Below, piece by piece: positions 34,576-47,560 of a stretch of 64,000 bases of DNA. Under the pieces are notes generated by a model. The model searched no databases, had not been told where the DNA came from, and worked only from the letters and a program-made list of their open reading frames with translations. The number at the start of each line of letters is the position of its first letter. Positions within the stretch are counted from its first letter, which is position 1. The stretch is from Pithys albifrons albifrons (lineage: Eukaryota; Chordata; Aves; Passeriformes; Thamnophilidae): contig NC_092461.1 in the NCBI RefSeq assembly GCF_047495875.1, positions 93,874,431 to 93,938,430 on the forward strand, in the 5' to 3' direction. The translations under genes and the position numbers were made by a program.

Positions 34576-34850
34576 ACAGCAAAAAAAAAAAAAAGAAAAA
34601 AAAGAAAAAAAAAAGGGCTGCTGAAATACCTAGGCTTATGCCCTGCCTGTTCGCCCTGCCTGTGCAAACTGCTGTGTTACGCCCTCACTGACGTGCCACG
34701 CCTCTGGTCGCCGCGCTCCAGGTTGCTTGCGCTCCCTAGAGATGTTTTTAAAGCCTTCTCACCCTCCTGCTAACGAGCAAGCCACGCCTCCAACTCCCCT
34801 CTGAGTCACCTGCTGATAGCTGAAGGAGCAGCAAACAAAGCCTGCCAGGG
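34576..34850 (-). promoter_or_regulatory. CR1 5' UTR / internal promoter region
   Basis: A GC-rich stretch with several CpGs ('tcgccgcgctccagg', 'gacgtgccacgcc', 'gagcaagccacgcctcc') precedes ORF1 in the minus-strand element, separated from it by an A-rich run (34581-34614). In CR1 elements the 5' UTR carries the promoter (known for full-length copies). No precise start site can be read. Confidence 0.55.
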
Positions 34851-37800
34851 AATGACTACCAGTGAAGTAGGAAGGCTAGCTGTGTAATTGAGACCCATCC
34901 AATTTCCCACCACATACCTTATATCTGGTTTGAATCCCCAAATTATATGTAAATCTACATCTGAAGTGGGAGACCACACATGCAATTCCCCACCCCTCTA
35001 CCTCTATATCCCTGTACCTTTGTTTGAAAAGTGGAAAGGAAAGCCAGTCTGTCAAGACTGGAAAGGAAGAACAATGTACTCTGACAGCTTTCCAGTATTG
35101 ATCCTGTAGGAACCAAGGTTCTTGCATGGTCCATGGCACATACGTGGTACTCAGCATAAACAATTTTTCAGTAGCTAGGCAACCATCTGCAGACATTAAT
35201 ACTTGCTGAAGACAGAAAAATCAATGACTGTGAAGTGTTCCAGCATCACAAGAGCACAATATTTGAGCAATCGGACTCCACTTTAGTTTGTTAATGGAGC
35301 ATCCAAAGTTACACAAACTAGCTCAGCGTGCAGTCCAGTTGCCATTTTGTGATGGCAAGTAGTGCAGAACATTACAGGCTGTGATGCAGATTTTCTTTTT
35401 CTCTCTTTTTGCTAGTGTAGAAGAAATGTCCTTTAAAATAAATGTATGTATCTGCCTCTGCCTGTCTGTTTGTGTATGTGAATGTTCATAGAAAATGATA
35501 ATGTGTACCTTCACATAACCTTTACATGCTGTGAGATTTAATAGGATTTTCATGCTGGTCTTGTAATTGTATGCTCTTAAGTCTTGCTGTTTTTCTTTGG
35601 AAGGAAATGGCCCATGGCTTCAAGAACCCAAAGTTAATGTGCTGGGTTATCTCTTGACCATCCTACAGGTTAACTTGGGGACAGTTATCTGTGCATACCA
35701 AATTAATTCCTAGGACACCACAGCTAAACAACACAGATTCACTTGTGATGTATAATAACCTCAAGTTACAGGTCTCTAACATTCATTAAAAGGTTTCAGT
35801 AGGTACTGAAAGACAAAGAAATTCCTGCAGACTGGAAAATAGTCCCTCAGGTTAAGGGTTCAACTCGAGTTTTCATGGGAAATTAGATAAGTCTAAACAG
35901 AAGACGTAATTTACTGTAAACTAAAGTGCCATAGGAGTAGATGAGCTAATTTGCTTTCATAGCTCATATTTACATTGCTAAATCCAATACATAATCATGG
36001 AATCAAAAGCCTCTATATTTTGCTGAGACAATAAGGATTTTTTTATTAATAATTCTTAGTTTGAGGATACCTCTTTTTCACCAGATTACTAAAAAAAATT
36101 ACTGCCTATTACATGTGGTAATAGTTTTGGGAAATGCTTTAGTAATTAGTGGAAGTTGCAGGACTTTTAAGCTACTTCCAGAATTGTTTGAAAAATTCAG
36201 TGTCCCAATAGCATTCCACTCCTGATACCTGATGCAACCACTGACAAAGACAGGATGGACAATTTAGCATAAAACTAGCTGAAGAAGCAGATGGGAAAGA
36301 GGTCAGAGAAAAAAAAAAGCAAAAACAAAACAAAAAAAATAACCAAACCAAAACTGCGAAGAAGTGCCAAGGTGGGAGGTGAATATAGTCTTTTTTGAAG
36401 GGTGAAAAATTATTGAATGGCATGTTTAGGAGCCTGAAAGTTAACTGAAGAGTCTGGGAAGTGACAAAGAAAAGAGGCAGCAAGAAAAAAAAACATTCAC
36501 TAAGAAAAAGAAAGAACAGAAAAAAGGAAAAAAATATAGTTAGGAAAAAGTATTTCTTTGTCATTATTCTTTAATTATTATTGGCTGCTGACACTTTTGC
36601 TGCTTTAAACAAACTGGGCGTAGACATTTTTTTTTCCAGACAAAAGTAGCACCATTTTTTGTAGCTCACACTGACTTTCCTTTTTTTGACTGTTGACAAG
36701 AATCAGATAACATTTATCAGCTCTCTGAGAGGTTGATCCAGCACCACTTGAGTCAATAGAAGTTTTTCTAGTGACCTCAATAGGCTGAAGCTCAAGCAGT
36801 GAATGAAATGTCTTCTGTGTGTGTGCCAATAATAACAAATTCATCCCATACTCTAGAAGTGCATCTAAGCCGATATTCTTACCCTCCCCAAAACACAAAG
36901 TGAGGTGAAGGAGATTATAAGCACACAGCTGCAGCTGTGAGATTTTAATGGATCTCATGTCAGAAGATAACATAAAACTATTATGATGTTGCAGCATACA
37001 TCATTTGTTACTAAAGAAAACACAACATCACTGCTTACACTTTCATAAAATCCTGTAAATAATAATGCTAACTGTGAGATTCATGCCTGTCCATTTTAGG
37101 GTATTAGATTTGCCATCTTAGGAACAAGAGAAAGAAAACATAATCAACAGGTAAACGTTTATTAAGTGGGAAACAGGAGCCAAGTGCAACAGGCTCTTCT
37201 GAGGTAAATGCAGTCTGACGTTGCCAAATTTAAAGAAGACAGTTAGAAAGATGCATTAATATTGGCTAGTTCCTTAAACTGGTAACTCTGTGTTAATTTG
37301 TGCAAACCTGCATGGTCATTGATTGTGTTCTTCAGTTTTGTACATGATCATTATATTTCAGATGGAAAACAAAACCTTTTGTTCTTTGAATTTTAGAATA
37401 TCCCTGTATACAGGTAAAGAATTGTTCCTGTTTTTTATTCATACAATTTTGATTCTGTCTTACTTTTGCCAGGGCTATAGTATTTTCATTTTATGTAATT
37501 TTATATTTAAATTTAAGCCATATATAAAGACTTAGAGAATCCACTCTGATGTTATTTGAATATTAAAGTCTCAATTCAAACCAAAATATTTTCTAATAAA
37601 AAGTATCACATTGTGATAACCTTTATGAGCATATACACAAATTATGTGTTGGATTCTTCACAAACATAGTCAACTACATAAATTACTTGATGATTGTTCA
37701 TGATGCTGACAATATTATTAATAGATGCTAATGCATTGCACAATGTGTCTCTCTAGTGACCAAGCATAAGGTAATAAAAGCCTACTACTTATTTCAGAGA

Positions 37801-39302
37801 TGAGATATCTGTTTTAGCTAAGAGGAGTAAACTGTTAATGCTGAAGGCCTTAGATTGTCATTAAGTATTTAATAGATTATCCTGATCTGCAGACTAGGAT
37901 TTAATCTAATGCTTTATCTTGGACCCCTTTGTAATCTCAGTTTAAACATGTATAATGCAGTTTGAAGTCTATTTATGAACTTTAGACTGGCCATATATGA
38001 AATGCTGGGCAATGCAGCTGAAAAACTGCTAACATATCATGACTTTAGTCTTCCTAGATGCTACTCTGTTTTACAGTTTTTAGTAAGACTTTCAAATATG
38101 AACTTCCTCAGTAGTTGAAGGCTGCAGACAGAGGCCCAGGGGACACATTGGAGGGGTGAATATCACTCACTGCTTTCTGTACATTAGTATACAACAGACT
38201 GAAAGCTTATTATCCTTTTTCTCTTTATTGTTAACTTTCTCCACAGAATCTTTCATACAGGATTCTGTTTAAACAATGTGTCAGGGGACAAACCTGCAGA
38301 AATTGTATACAAAGGATAAAGAGTTCATGAACTAGCCTTGAGTTGCTTTAAAAGTTCATATACAAATTTTAAAACTCTGGCCAATGATAATCTGAGCAGG
38401 GCAATAGATCACATAAGGGGATGTGACTTCACAGATAGTGATACAACATGTAAGATGTGAAAAATAAAAGAAAAATAAAAGTTATTGAAGGCAGTATGGT
38501 CATACGCAAGCATATGATCATCTACACATAAACACATATATTTTCAGGCACAACAGACATTGTTTTGTCAGAAGACTACAGACATTTTACTTCTGCCCTA
38601 ACCACTTTTGTGTACAGCAGTCAGATCAAAGCATCAAAATGTCATGCACTTCATGCCTGAAGACTCAAACATGTTTTTCTCTGCTGAGGGTAAACAGGCC
38701 AAGGAAGACGATATGCTAGTTAGCTTGGAAAAAAAAAAAAAGAAAAAAAGAAAAAAGAAAAAAGCCTTCTTTGTACACAGAACCATTGAACTGACACTGC
38801 AGTAATTAAAGAAGACAGGACTACAAAGCATATTCTTGGACTACACCAGTTTAACTCCTGACTCAGCCTAAGTTCTTGCATGTTAGGAAAGTTTTGTATG
38901 AAAGGTCAGAGTTTGCTTTTTGTTAGTCATTTACTTTAATCTGCTGCTTATGATTATCTGTCCATGATTGTTTTAGAAGCTCAAAACATACAGGGATTTT
39001 CGTGTCCTTTGTTTTGCTGTACTTTTCCCACCCTTCTGATGGTAGACAGAGAGGTGTTATTTGTTCTAGAATTTCTTACCAAAGAAAGACATTCTTATTT
39101 AGCCTGTGCTTTATTCTTAAAATGGTACTGAGGGGGAAAGTAATGTGAAGATAAATCTACTTTTAAAAAAGAAAAATTAATGTAAGAAAATCTAGTGTCT
39201 GCACAGTTGCTACAGCAGGAACACAGGAATGCACGGGCTCAAAAATATTCATATCAAAGAATCGGTATTTTGCTTCCATTTCCACCATGTCAGTGACTGC
39301 CA
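34851..39302. other. Unique AT-rich region, no gene seen
   Basis: Small ORFs only. A/T-rich low-complexity spots lie at 36309-36345, 36485-36540 and 38729-38763. ORFs of 130 codons on the minus strand at 36172-36564 and 36605-36997 have no recognisable domain, and the first is Phe/Leu-rich from pyrimidine runs. Confidence 0.55.
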
Positions 39303-40094
39303 TTCAGACAGACCTTGACAGGCTTGAGAGGTGAGCCCATGCAAACTTCATGAAGTTCAGACAAGCAAAGGCCAAGATCCTACACCTGGATTGCGACAGT
39401 CCCAGGTTGGGTGGAGAGTTGACTGAGACCAGCCTTGCAGAGAAAGACTTGGGGGTGATGGTTGATGAAAAACTTGACATGGGCCAGTGGAGTGTGTGCC
39501 CACAACCCAGGAAGCCAAAATGAATCCGGGCTGCATCAAATGGAGTGTGGGCAGCAGTGTGAAGGAGGTGGTTCTACCCCTCTACTCTGCTCTTGAGAGA
39601 CCCCATCTGGAATACTGGATTCAATTCTGGTGCCCCCAGCACAAAAAGAACACGGAACTATTGGAGCAAGTCCACAGGAGGCCGCAGAGTTGATGAGGAT
39701 TGAAGCATATCCCCTTCAAAGACAGGCTGAGAAAGTCATGGCTGTTCAGCCTGGAGCAACCTTCCAGTATCTGAAGGGGTCTACAGGGAAGCTGGAGAGG
39801 GCCTCTTCATCAGGAGCATTAGATCCAGGACAAAGTGTAATGGATAAAAATTGAAAGAGGGAAAATTTATCTTAGATATTATGAAGAAATTCTTCACTGT
39901 GAGAGTGGTGAGATACTGGAACAGGTTACCCAGGGAGGTTGTGGATGTCCCAACCCATTCATTGTTCAAGGCCAGATTGGATAAGACCTAGAGCAACCTG
40001 GTCTAGTGAAAGGTGTCCCTGCACATGGAAGGGGTTGGGACTAGAGGATCTTTAAAGTATCTTCCAATCCTTAACATTCTATGATTTTATGATT
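39303..40094 (+). mobile_element. CR1 LINE 3' half, plus strand
   Basis: A 5'-truncated CR1 from the RT thumb to the tail. Visible are 'acagaccttgacaggcttgag' (quoted to 20), 'gacttgggggtgatggttga' (DLGVMVD), 'cccctctactctgctcttga' (PLYSAL), 'ccccatctggaatactgg' (RPHLEYW), 'aacaggttacccagggaggttgtgga' in part, and 'acattctatgattttatgatt' at the end. It is moderately degraded, with several frameshifts. Confidence 0.92.
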
Positions 40095-41724
40095 GTATTC
40101 ACACTAGAGAGAGATGTCTCTAGGGCTGTAAACTAAAAAACTTGACTGATTGCTGACATATTCTGCACAGAAAAAAGAATTAAGAAAGGAGTCTGATACT
40201 AAAATCAACAAGTTGAAAAAATAATCAAAATCCTGCTGAAAGAAGTGCTTATAACTCCAGAAGTAAGCAGAGTCCTTGATCTTTGCTCTTTCATGAACAT
40301 AAACATATTTACTTTTACCATAGTAAATCATTTGTAATACAGATGTGAGTTGAGCTGTCTTGTTGGATGAAGTTTTAGGCTTTCAATAGAAAAAAATCCA
40401 GTCCAATTTTGAGGTCTTAAAGATCCTTAAAGCAATTGAGTTTTATGGTTTTTATCCATGCTCCCTAGTTGATAGAATACTGTATCTCAAAGCTTCATAC
40501 ATAATCGACAAAAAAATTTCTGTCAAGCTCAATTCTGCAGACTGAATTATCTCTCTCTCAAAAAGAAAAGACAATCCCTATAGATCAGGTTTAAATCATG
40601 GGTAGGATAGAGATATTCTCAACCTCCCTGCCATCTCTAGTAAGCCCAAGGATAAATATAAGACCTCAATGTCCAGTGCTTTTATAACACTGAGAATTTT
40701 GCTCTATTCTTTAAGAAGAAGTCAATCCACTTCAAAATAATGTTGGAAAATGTGCAGCAAAGGCCTTGGGTTTATAAAAGGGGTATGCTAGGGAATCCAA
40801 AAGTTTGCAAAAATGATAAAAATACTTTTGATAGTGTAATAACATTACTTAAACTGGAATAAATCTTGTTGAACCTGAAAGTAACTGGTTCACTCTGGGG
40901 CAGGGCAATCTCTATCCCCGGCAAAAGCACAGGGCAAGCTTCTTGCTCCTGCACAGTTTCCTCTCTGTCACAACCAGTTTAATTCACACAGCTGTATATA
41001 TTCACCTAATGTAGGTAGTTAGCACATTTTATTTTGTAGCCAACATCAAAGGAAAGATTGCATTTCATGCAGCAAACATACATCCATGATTTACTGAAGC
41101 CATGTGACATTTCATGACAGAGAGGAGGGCACTGTGCTGGCCAAGACAAAATGTTGGCACCCTGTTCCCTCAGGTTGAAGGATGCCTGTGTCTCCATTAG
41201 GTCACAGCAAATAATCAGGTTGACATACCATGGACCTAGGAATGGAAAAACCCTTGGGACCATTGCTTACCATGCCTAACAGGTACACTCGGTATGTCCC
41301 TTCTATATACGCATACATGAGCACAAATGTTCCCACCTAGTGTCTCAAATCTCTACAAAAAGGTAATAGGATGATCATTAAGCATGTTCAAACACATCAT
41401 CTGTTGTCAAACATTATTTATCTGTGGCATTAACTTCCTATCTAGCACACCAGTTTATCATCTGTTCCCTTTAATACATGATAATTTAAAATAATTTATT
41501 ATTTGTATTCAAGGCAGTGAAATTACAGAATGGTATTTTTAGAATTCAATATAATGGAAGGAAAGTTCAGAATTAATTAGAATTGCAATGTAAGATATGG
41601 GAAACAGCTATGCAGTGAGGTAAAAAAAACTAAACAAACCAACAAAATGAGTGGTGATCCAAGAAATAGGAGGACAGCTGTTAATGGGAACATGGCAAAG
41701 AGAAATCTGAAAAAAAAGTCTTAA
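40095..41724. other. Unique region, no gene seen
   Basis: AT-rich, no repeat family or coding segment recognised. Confidence 0.55.
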
Positions 41725-42300
41725 AAATCTGCAGTGGTTTTTAGTTAGGTCTCAAATTGGTAGGCTCAGAGAAGCTACGTGGATTGAGAGAGACAGCTAT
41801 CACCTGACTGAGTAACCAAGGAGTTATTTCATACCAGATAATGCAAACCTAAGATATGAGTGCAGGAGTAGGAAGTGCTTTGTCTCAGTTCCATCATGGC
41901 TCAAGTACAGAGAAGACGTGTTGCAGTTGTTCTGCTCTGTTGGGCCTTGCTCCTACTGCCCCTACATGTATTTTGTTTTAGTTTCCGGGAAGTAAGAACA
42001 TTTTGTTGTTACTCTTTCTGTTCTTTGCTGGGTGTCTTTTGGGGTGCTTATAAAACTACAGTGGTAAAATCTGTTTCCACTGAGGAGTGGGGAAGTTATT
42101 TTTTGTTATTCCTAGTTTGTGTAAGTGTATGTTATATTGTAGTTTTACTCCTTCTTTTCTGTATAGATATATGTAGCTAGTTTAAGTATAAACCTAGTTT
42201 GAGAGCTTTTTTCCCTTTCTCCCTTTTCTCGGTGAGGGCAGAGGCTCTAACCATCTGTTTTGGGGGTTGGCATTTTGCCAGCTCAACTCAACACAAAATC
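41725..42300 (+). mobile_element. Second ERVL-type solo LTR, with 5-bp TSD
   Basis: The LTR itself is 41730-42295 (566 bp), starting TGCAGTGG and ending CAACACA, flanked by aaatc at 41725-41729 and 42296-42300. It shares with the LTR at 18.83 kb a 'ttatttcatacca..taatg' word near the middle, 'tatatgtagctagtttaagtataaac', a pyrimidine-rich run, and 'ttgggggttggca' near the end. The two are divergent members of one broad group. The left edge is slightly ambiguous because aaatctg also occurs at 41703. No retroviral coding sequence adjoins it. Confidence 0.82.
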
Positions 42301-43821
42301 TATATGTAAATTCATCATAGAAATTTTTGAAATCCTAAAATCTTTAAGAGGAATTGTAGCATCAGTATAAGCTTTAAGAATTTCACAGATGAACATTTTT
42401 CCAGATCACTAAAGCCATACACTTATGGAGGGAACAGAAAGAGAACAAAGAAAACAGAAAGAACAGCAAAGGTACCAAGCAGAACAAATGTCAGAAGTAA
42501 ACACAGAGAAAACAAACAAACAAAAAATCCCCCTGAATGACAGTGAAGGTCAATAAGTTTCTTTTTGAAGAGAAACTTGAAAGAGAAATAAATATTGAGA
42601 CATAGGTGAGCACAAACTTGTACATTAAAGAAATTGTATTCTATTAAAAGAACTGCATTAAAATTTATTAAATGAAATAATTCTGTCCCCATTAGACTAA
42701 CAAGAAGGAAGAAACATAATATGAAAGAGTCACCTGATTAAAGAATTGGCATAGCCAGAAGGAAAGAAAGTCAATAGGTTTATGCCCCATAAAAAAACTT
42801 GTTCTTATGTTTGGCTTCAAAATAACCTAAAAAATTACATAAAAATGACATGGCCTTCTGAACATTTCACTTACAGTCTCTATGGGAGTGAAATATTGTT
42901 GCTAGTGATAAGAGCATAGCCAGAGAATCTAATGTGATGGAAATATGGTGCTTGAGTATACAAATTTATTATCTTAAATCCATTAAGCAATATTAACATT
43001 TCTCAAATTTCGTGACTGTTAAAAGAACTAAGGACAACTTGAAATACTACTTTAGGTGTTCATTTTTTTGACAGAGCAGTTGTTTTTTTCATTGTGGTTC
43101 CTCAGCTGAAGATCAGTTACGGCAGCATTAATTTTATTCTACCCTTTTTGGCACTACAGAAGCACTGACAGGGGAAGAGGAATCAACATGACTTTCAACT
43201 ATCTTTCTGTGTGTTCTCTTTTTCTGCTGGCATGAGTTCAATAATTTCGAATAGGTGTAGGGACTTGATATCACAGTAGTAAATGACAGCACAATATAAT
43301 AGCTCTGTGCAGACTCTATGTAACTACTGGTAGCCATCAGAGGTGAGGAGGCTACCTCCGTGCTTTAATGTTGCAATCACCCAGGAAGAAAATAAGCACT
43401 GCATTCCTCAGGTAGCATACTCTCCAAAGTCCACATCTGTCTATTAAAATCTCCAAAACTGTCCAAATGGGCTAGATTCAGAGTCACAATCTGTCAAAGG
43501 GCAGGATAGAGCTGTTTTGCCTCTGCTGGAGCCATTATGGAGGAACAATTTCTTTCAGAGTATTCAAAGCACATGGAAAGCAGAGGAAAAGCAATGCACA
43601 ATTCATCCCTCTTCTTGGATATTCCCCTAGGAGGCACATCATTAAGAAAAATTCTAAAGAGCAAAGAAGGGTTACAGTGCTCTGATTTCTCCTCCCCTTT
43701 CCCTAATTATCACCAATGTCCTCTTCCTAAAAAGGACAGAGCAAGTGAATTGTCTACAGACTCCATAAACACAAGGTGTCCTGGGAGAAGTAGACAGGCT
43801 AACCAGGCTGAATCTTTGTAA
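42301..43821. other. Unique region, no gene seen
   Basis: No recognisable gene or repeat. The ORF at 43537-43821 (94 codons) shows no domain. Confidence 0.5.
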
Positions 43822-44730
43822 TTGTCATGGATGTTAAAAACTCTTGCTTGAATTTTCCCTATTACCACTGTGGAATGGAGAAGGGAAGGGTTGGTTCCCT
43901 GCCTACTGCAGCTGGGTCCCTGAGGGGATACCCTGCAACCAAGCTAAACAAAAGGCTAGCTAAGAGCCTCTTAAATGCCAGCCTAATGGCTTGGGAAAGC
44001 ATTGTATGGGGAGGTCTGAATTTGGTGCGGATGGTTTTGGGTTTATTCCTAGTCATGTTACTTTTCCTTGGCTCGGAAAGTGATCAGAGGGAGGTTTCCC
44101 CGCACACAGTTTCACAGCTGCCCCCTTGCCACTGGTTCCATCTGCTTGGGTGCCAAGCCGCTGCCTTGCTGGACCCACAGCAGCACTGGAAGGGAGCCCT
44201 GGTTCGCCCCGCACTCCGCCCATGCTGTGATCCCAGAGGAAGGCCACGACTGCCTGGATTTCCTCTGGACCCATCGCGGGGCCAGCACCATGTGCAGAGT
44301 CATTTCTAACCCTCCAGTGCCTTCGGAAAAAAAGACGGTGAAAGGTTCTTGCACTGTTTATGGGAAAAGTCCCAGCCCACCTCTGCCGTCTCCATTTCCA
44401 CATGAGCTTGGGAGTCGGCATCACTTCCTAGGCTGTGCCTTTGCCTCGCTGGAGCCCAACAGTCACTGCAGCCTCTCCCTCCCTGTCCCAGCAGCGCCCC
44501 TGAGGTTCGTGGCTTTAAGTGCACAGATACACAAAGCGAGACTTCAGCGCTTGAAAGTTTTGGTTACAGTGTTGTTGCTTATTCTGTTTCTTTTTGTTCG
44601 GTGTATTTGTAGTAAACAACTGTTCCCCTATTTTCTACATTTTTGCCTAAAGCCTCTTAATTTTAAAGATTTTGGTGGCTTAAGGAGAGGGAGGTCCTCT
44701 TTCTAGTCCAGGAAGATTCCTTGCTTTTTT
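43822..44730 (+). mobile_element. Probable LTR/ERV remnant
   Basis: About 0.9 kb that begins near TGTCATGG (43823) and ends with the pattern 'aaagcctcttaattttaaag' followed by a purine-rich 'ggagagggaggtcc' run. That tail resembles the 3' parts of avian ERVL LTRs. The middle is GC-richer than its surroundings, as LTR U3 regions often are. Overlapping ORFs on both strands (up to 212 codons) come from this composition and show no known domain. Neither a clear CA end nor a TSD was found. Confidence 0.5.
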
Positions 44731-47279
44731 TTTTTTTTTTAACTGAGACACTAATAACTTATGGCTTTGGATTTTGCATTGACTCTCATTCATCTGCATT
44801 GGAAAGCAACAGACTCTGTATATTAGCAAGAAAAGGACTGTACAGATATACCTTTCTTTCTCATTGTTTGATGGCTTATAGCAACCGTTCACTGGAATAA
44901 CTACATTTTTGAAACAATATAAGACTAAAAAAAAAAAACAAACCAAAAACCCCTTAAAAAATGTAATGTACTGAATTCACTGAGTGTTCCTGAATAACAG
45001 ATTTCCTGGTTGGGTACTCCCAAACATGCAAAATTATTAGCTAATTTTTAACAGTAAAATAAACCTTAACCTCTCTTCTGTGCCCCTGTGACATTAACAT
45101 TTCCTTTCAGTTTTCTCTTGTTCCCTTCTTGATCATTGCTGAAGTTAACTCCATTGAACTTCATTTTGAATCTAAAATGAAAGGGTTTTCCTAAGGGAGT
45201 TGAACTGTTGTAATTACAATATCAAGCTCAGAGAGTTTAATTATAGTTTAGTGTTAAAGAAAGAAAAGTCCACTTCAGTTGTGGTAGATTTCATGTGTAT
45301 CTGTTTCAGCATAGAGGCAAAAATGCAATTGGTATGATACGCAGCCCACACTCGCTTCTTCCTTCTACTTCATTTAGAGCACATATTGCTGGCTGCGTTT
45401 CTGCTGAGAGTGGCATGAGTTTTCCACTGTTGCTTCAATAACGTGAAGCAACTTGCTTTTCACAGGCCAAGCCATTCTCATCCTCAACTGCTGCTTATGT
45501 GCTTCTGTAACTTGAAACGTTCTTGAAGGAAGAGTTGAAATCTGAAGATTTATCACATGGAAGTGCTTTTTTGGATGATCATCTTGATGAAATATCTTGT
45601 GGGAAAGACTCCAAATGAATAATTATGGTTTTTTTTTACTTGATTAGTGCTAGTGTGCTAAATCTACAGTTTAAATTACTTACAATTTAACCTTTATCCA
45701 AGTTTTAATGCATTATTATACTTATCTGTATAAATAAATAAGGTTTAAGCTTGACACCAATGAAAACTCTTCATGATTTCAACAAATGTATCTCTGAGCT
45801 TTTAAAAGATTTTTCCAAATCCTGACTTTTTGTTCCAGTTCATAATCAAAATCCATTTTGAAATACTGAAAATGAAGCTATGGAAAGACTGAACAACAAC
45901 AACAGTTAAATGGATGTACTACACTGACAGTTACTTTTTGCTATTTCTAGTTTTCTTCCTGAACATTTATCAAGTGCCTGACCAGCTGTAATAAGCAGTG
46001 GCATAAAGATCTCTAAGTGTTCAGAATTTCAATGGTGTTATGTGAGGAACAAAAGTCACAAATTTAGTTTTTTCCTTCAAGAGATCTACTTTACCCCAGG
46101 ATATATTAAAGGAGTAAGCATATTATAAGTGTTCTGTTTGTTTCAGTTAGACTAGAAATAGTAGAAACAGTAGAAATACTGGGATATCTGGTTGGATACT
46201 GAGATATAAAATGATCATATTTTTATTAACTGCTGGAGGACATTTGAACTGTTTTACCTAAACCAGTTTTTCTTTTACTTCTGTTCTAAATTTCAGGAGA
46301 CTCAGAACTTTTAAAAAATTTAGAAGACTTCTTCACAATGCAATTTAACAAAATTATAAAGAAAAAGAATGGTAACACTAAACATTTCCTCAGTCTAAAT
46401 TAGCACAAAGCACTAAATTAATACAAGCCTTAATGATGTCTGACTTGTATTGCATTATTACACCTGAAACTAGAGAGAAGTATTGCAAAGTAAATGTACA
46501 GTATTTAGGCTTATTGTTTTGCTCTCTTTTGACTCTGTTTCCAAAAAATCTCAGGAATGGATATCAACAGATGATTACTTAAAGACCTAGTTGCTTTGAA
46601 CTCCTGAAAATATGGCACAGTGGGGAATCATGCCCTATGTTTGGCACTTTTTGGGGTTTTTTTTTGTTATTGTTCTTTATTTTCTGCCTGTGTTTTATGC
46701 TTTGCTTATAAGTTACACTTCTGAGGAAAACGAAACCAGCCACCTCAGGATTCCTTCTGACAGGACAGGACAAGATTTATAGCTAAAACAAAATGCACAT
46801 ATTGGTTCCAGATAGTAACTGGGTCTCCAACCCTGCTATTGCCATACCAACGAGGCATACAGGCAGCTTCCTCATGGAATACTCTCTGCCTGCACAAGCT
46901 GAGCTCATGCAAAACCACAGGCTTCTACACTGTGCCTTCAGATGGGGCTTAAGAAGCAAAGACAGGTTATCTCGCAAAAGGCACAGCTCCTGATAGCACA
47001 GGCTTTGCTCAAAGGAACAAACACATACTTGTTCATGTTGCCCTTTCCCTGGGTTGAGATAAAAAGGCTTTTCTAGTGTTAAAACTGTCCACAGGGTAAG
47101 ATCAAATGAAAAGCAGTCAAAAGGAGAGGGACTTGTATTTTAATAACAGCCTCCAGTAAAAGAAAGGAAAAAAGACTGCACGTCTCCAAAACCTCAATGT
47201 GTTTTGCCATTAAATATAATCATCTGAAATTTGACGTTCATATCCAAAGTTCGTTGTCAGACAACACTGATTTTCTCCT
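44731..47279. other. Unique region, no gene seen
   Basis: A T run at 44727-44741 and an A run at 44928-44940. Otherwise AT-rich with no supported feature. Confidence 0.55.
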
Positions 47280-47560
47280 TTTCGGAGTTTGCGTACCAGG
47301 AGCAGGTTCGTGGCGGCGGCAGCTCCGGGGCTTTGCCGGGGCGGCCCCTGTGTGGAGCATCCAGGGCGGCCCCACCCGGACACAGCCGTTCCCAGCGCTG
47401 ACAGCGGCCCCAGCTGAGGGCACGGTTGAGCCCCTCAGCCACGGGTGGGCGGGCGAGAGCCCCGGGGAAAGCCTGGGCAAGGCAGGGCAAAGCGCCGCCC
47501 GGCAGCCAGGGCTGAGCGAGGGTAACGGGGGGAGAGACAGCCCTGCGAGTTGGGAACATG
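47280..47560. promoter_or_regulatory. Isolated CpG-island-like block
   Basis: By hand I count about 23 CpG dinucleotides in roughly 260 bp of GC-rich sequence (47284-47550), while the flanks are AT-rich and nearly free of CpG. That is island-like, but only just long enough to qualify. It could be a promoter or first exon of an unrecognised transcript, or a GC-rich repeat remnant. A potential splice donor 'gag/ggtaac' lies near 47520. The ORFs crossing it (170, 118 and 80 codons) follow from GC richness and are not evidence of protein. Confidence 0.5.

Larger units (their letters stand above)
30500..34850 (-). mobile_element. Near full-length CR1 LINE, minus strand
   Basis: About 4.35 kb. From its 5' end (high coordinates): a GC-rich 5' UTR with an A-rich run at 34581-34614, ORF1 (coiled coil plus esterase), ORF2 (endonuclease plus RT), a 3' UTR, and the CR1 terminal repeats, seen on the plus strand as 'gaatcatagaatcatgaatc' (30500-30519). 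Nearly all avian CR1 copies are heavily 5'-truncated, so this is unusual. Few lesions break it: one stop and one frameshift in ORF1, one frameshift and one stop in ORF2. That makes it the youngest CR1 in the window. No TSD was found. The 5' boundary is approximate (34820-34870). Confidence 0.93.

Noticed and set aside
30500..34850. Target-site duplication for the full-length CR1
   Set aside because: I compared both flanks and saw no convincing repeat. CR1 insertions often leave none.
36172..36564. 130-codon Phe/Leu-rich minus-strand ORF resembling a membrane protein
   Set aside because: The hydrophobic residues come from purine-rich plus-strand low complexity, with no transport or receptor motif.
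41875..42180. 101-codon hydrophobic ORF inside the second solo LTR
   Set aside because: It lies wholly in LTR non-coding sequence, and its hydrophobicity follows from T-rich U3/R sequence.
43827..44706. 160- and 212-codon ORFs in the LTR-like block
   Set aside because: Overlapping frames on both strands, no retroviral or host domain, and composition explains the openness.
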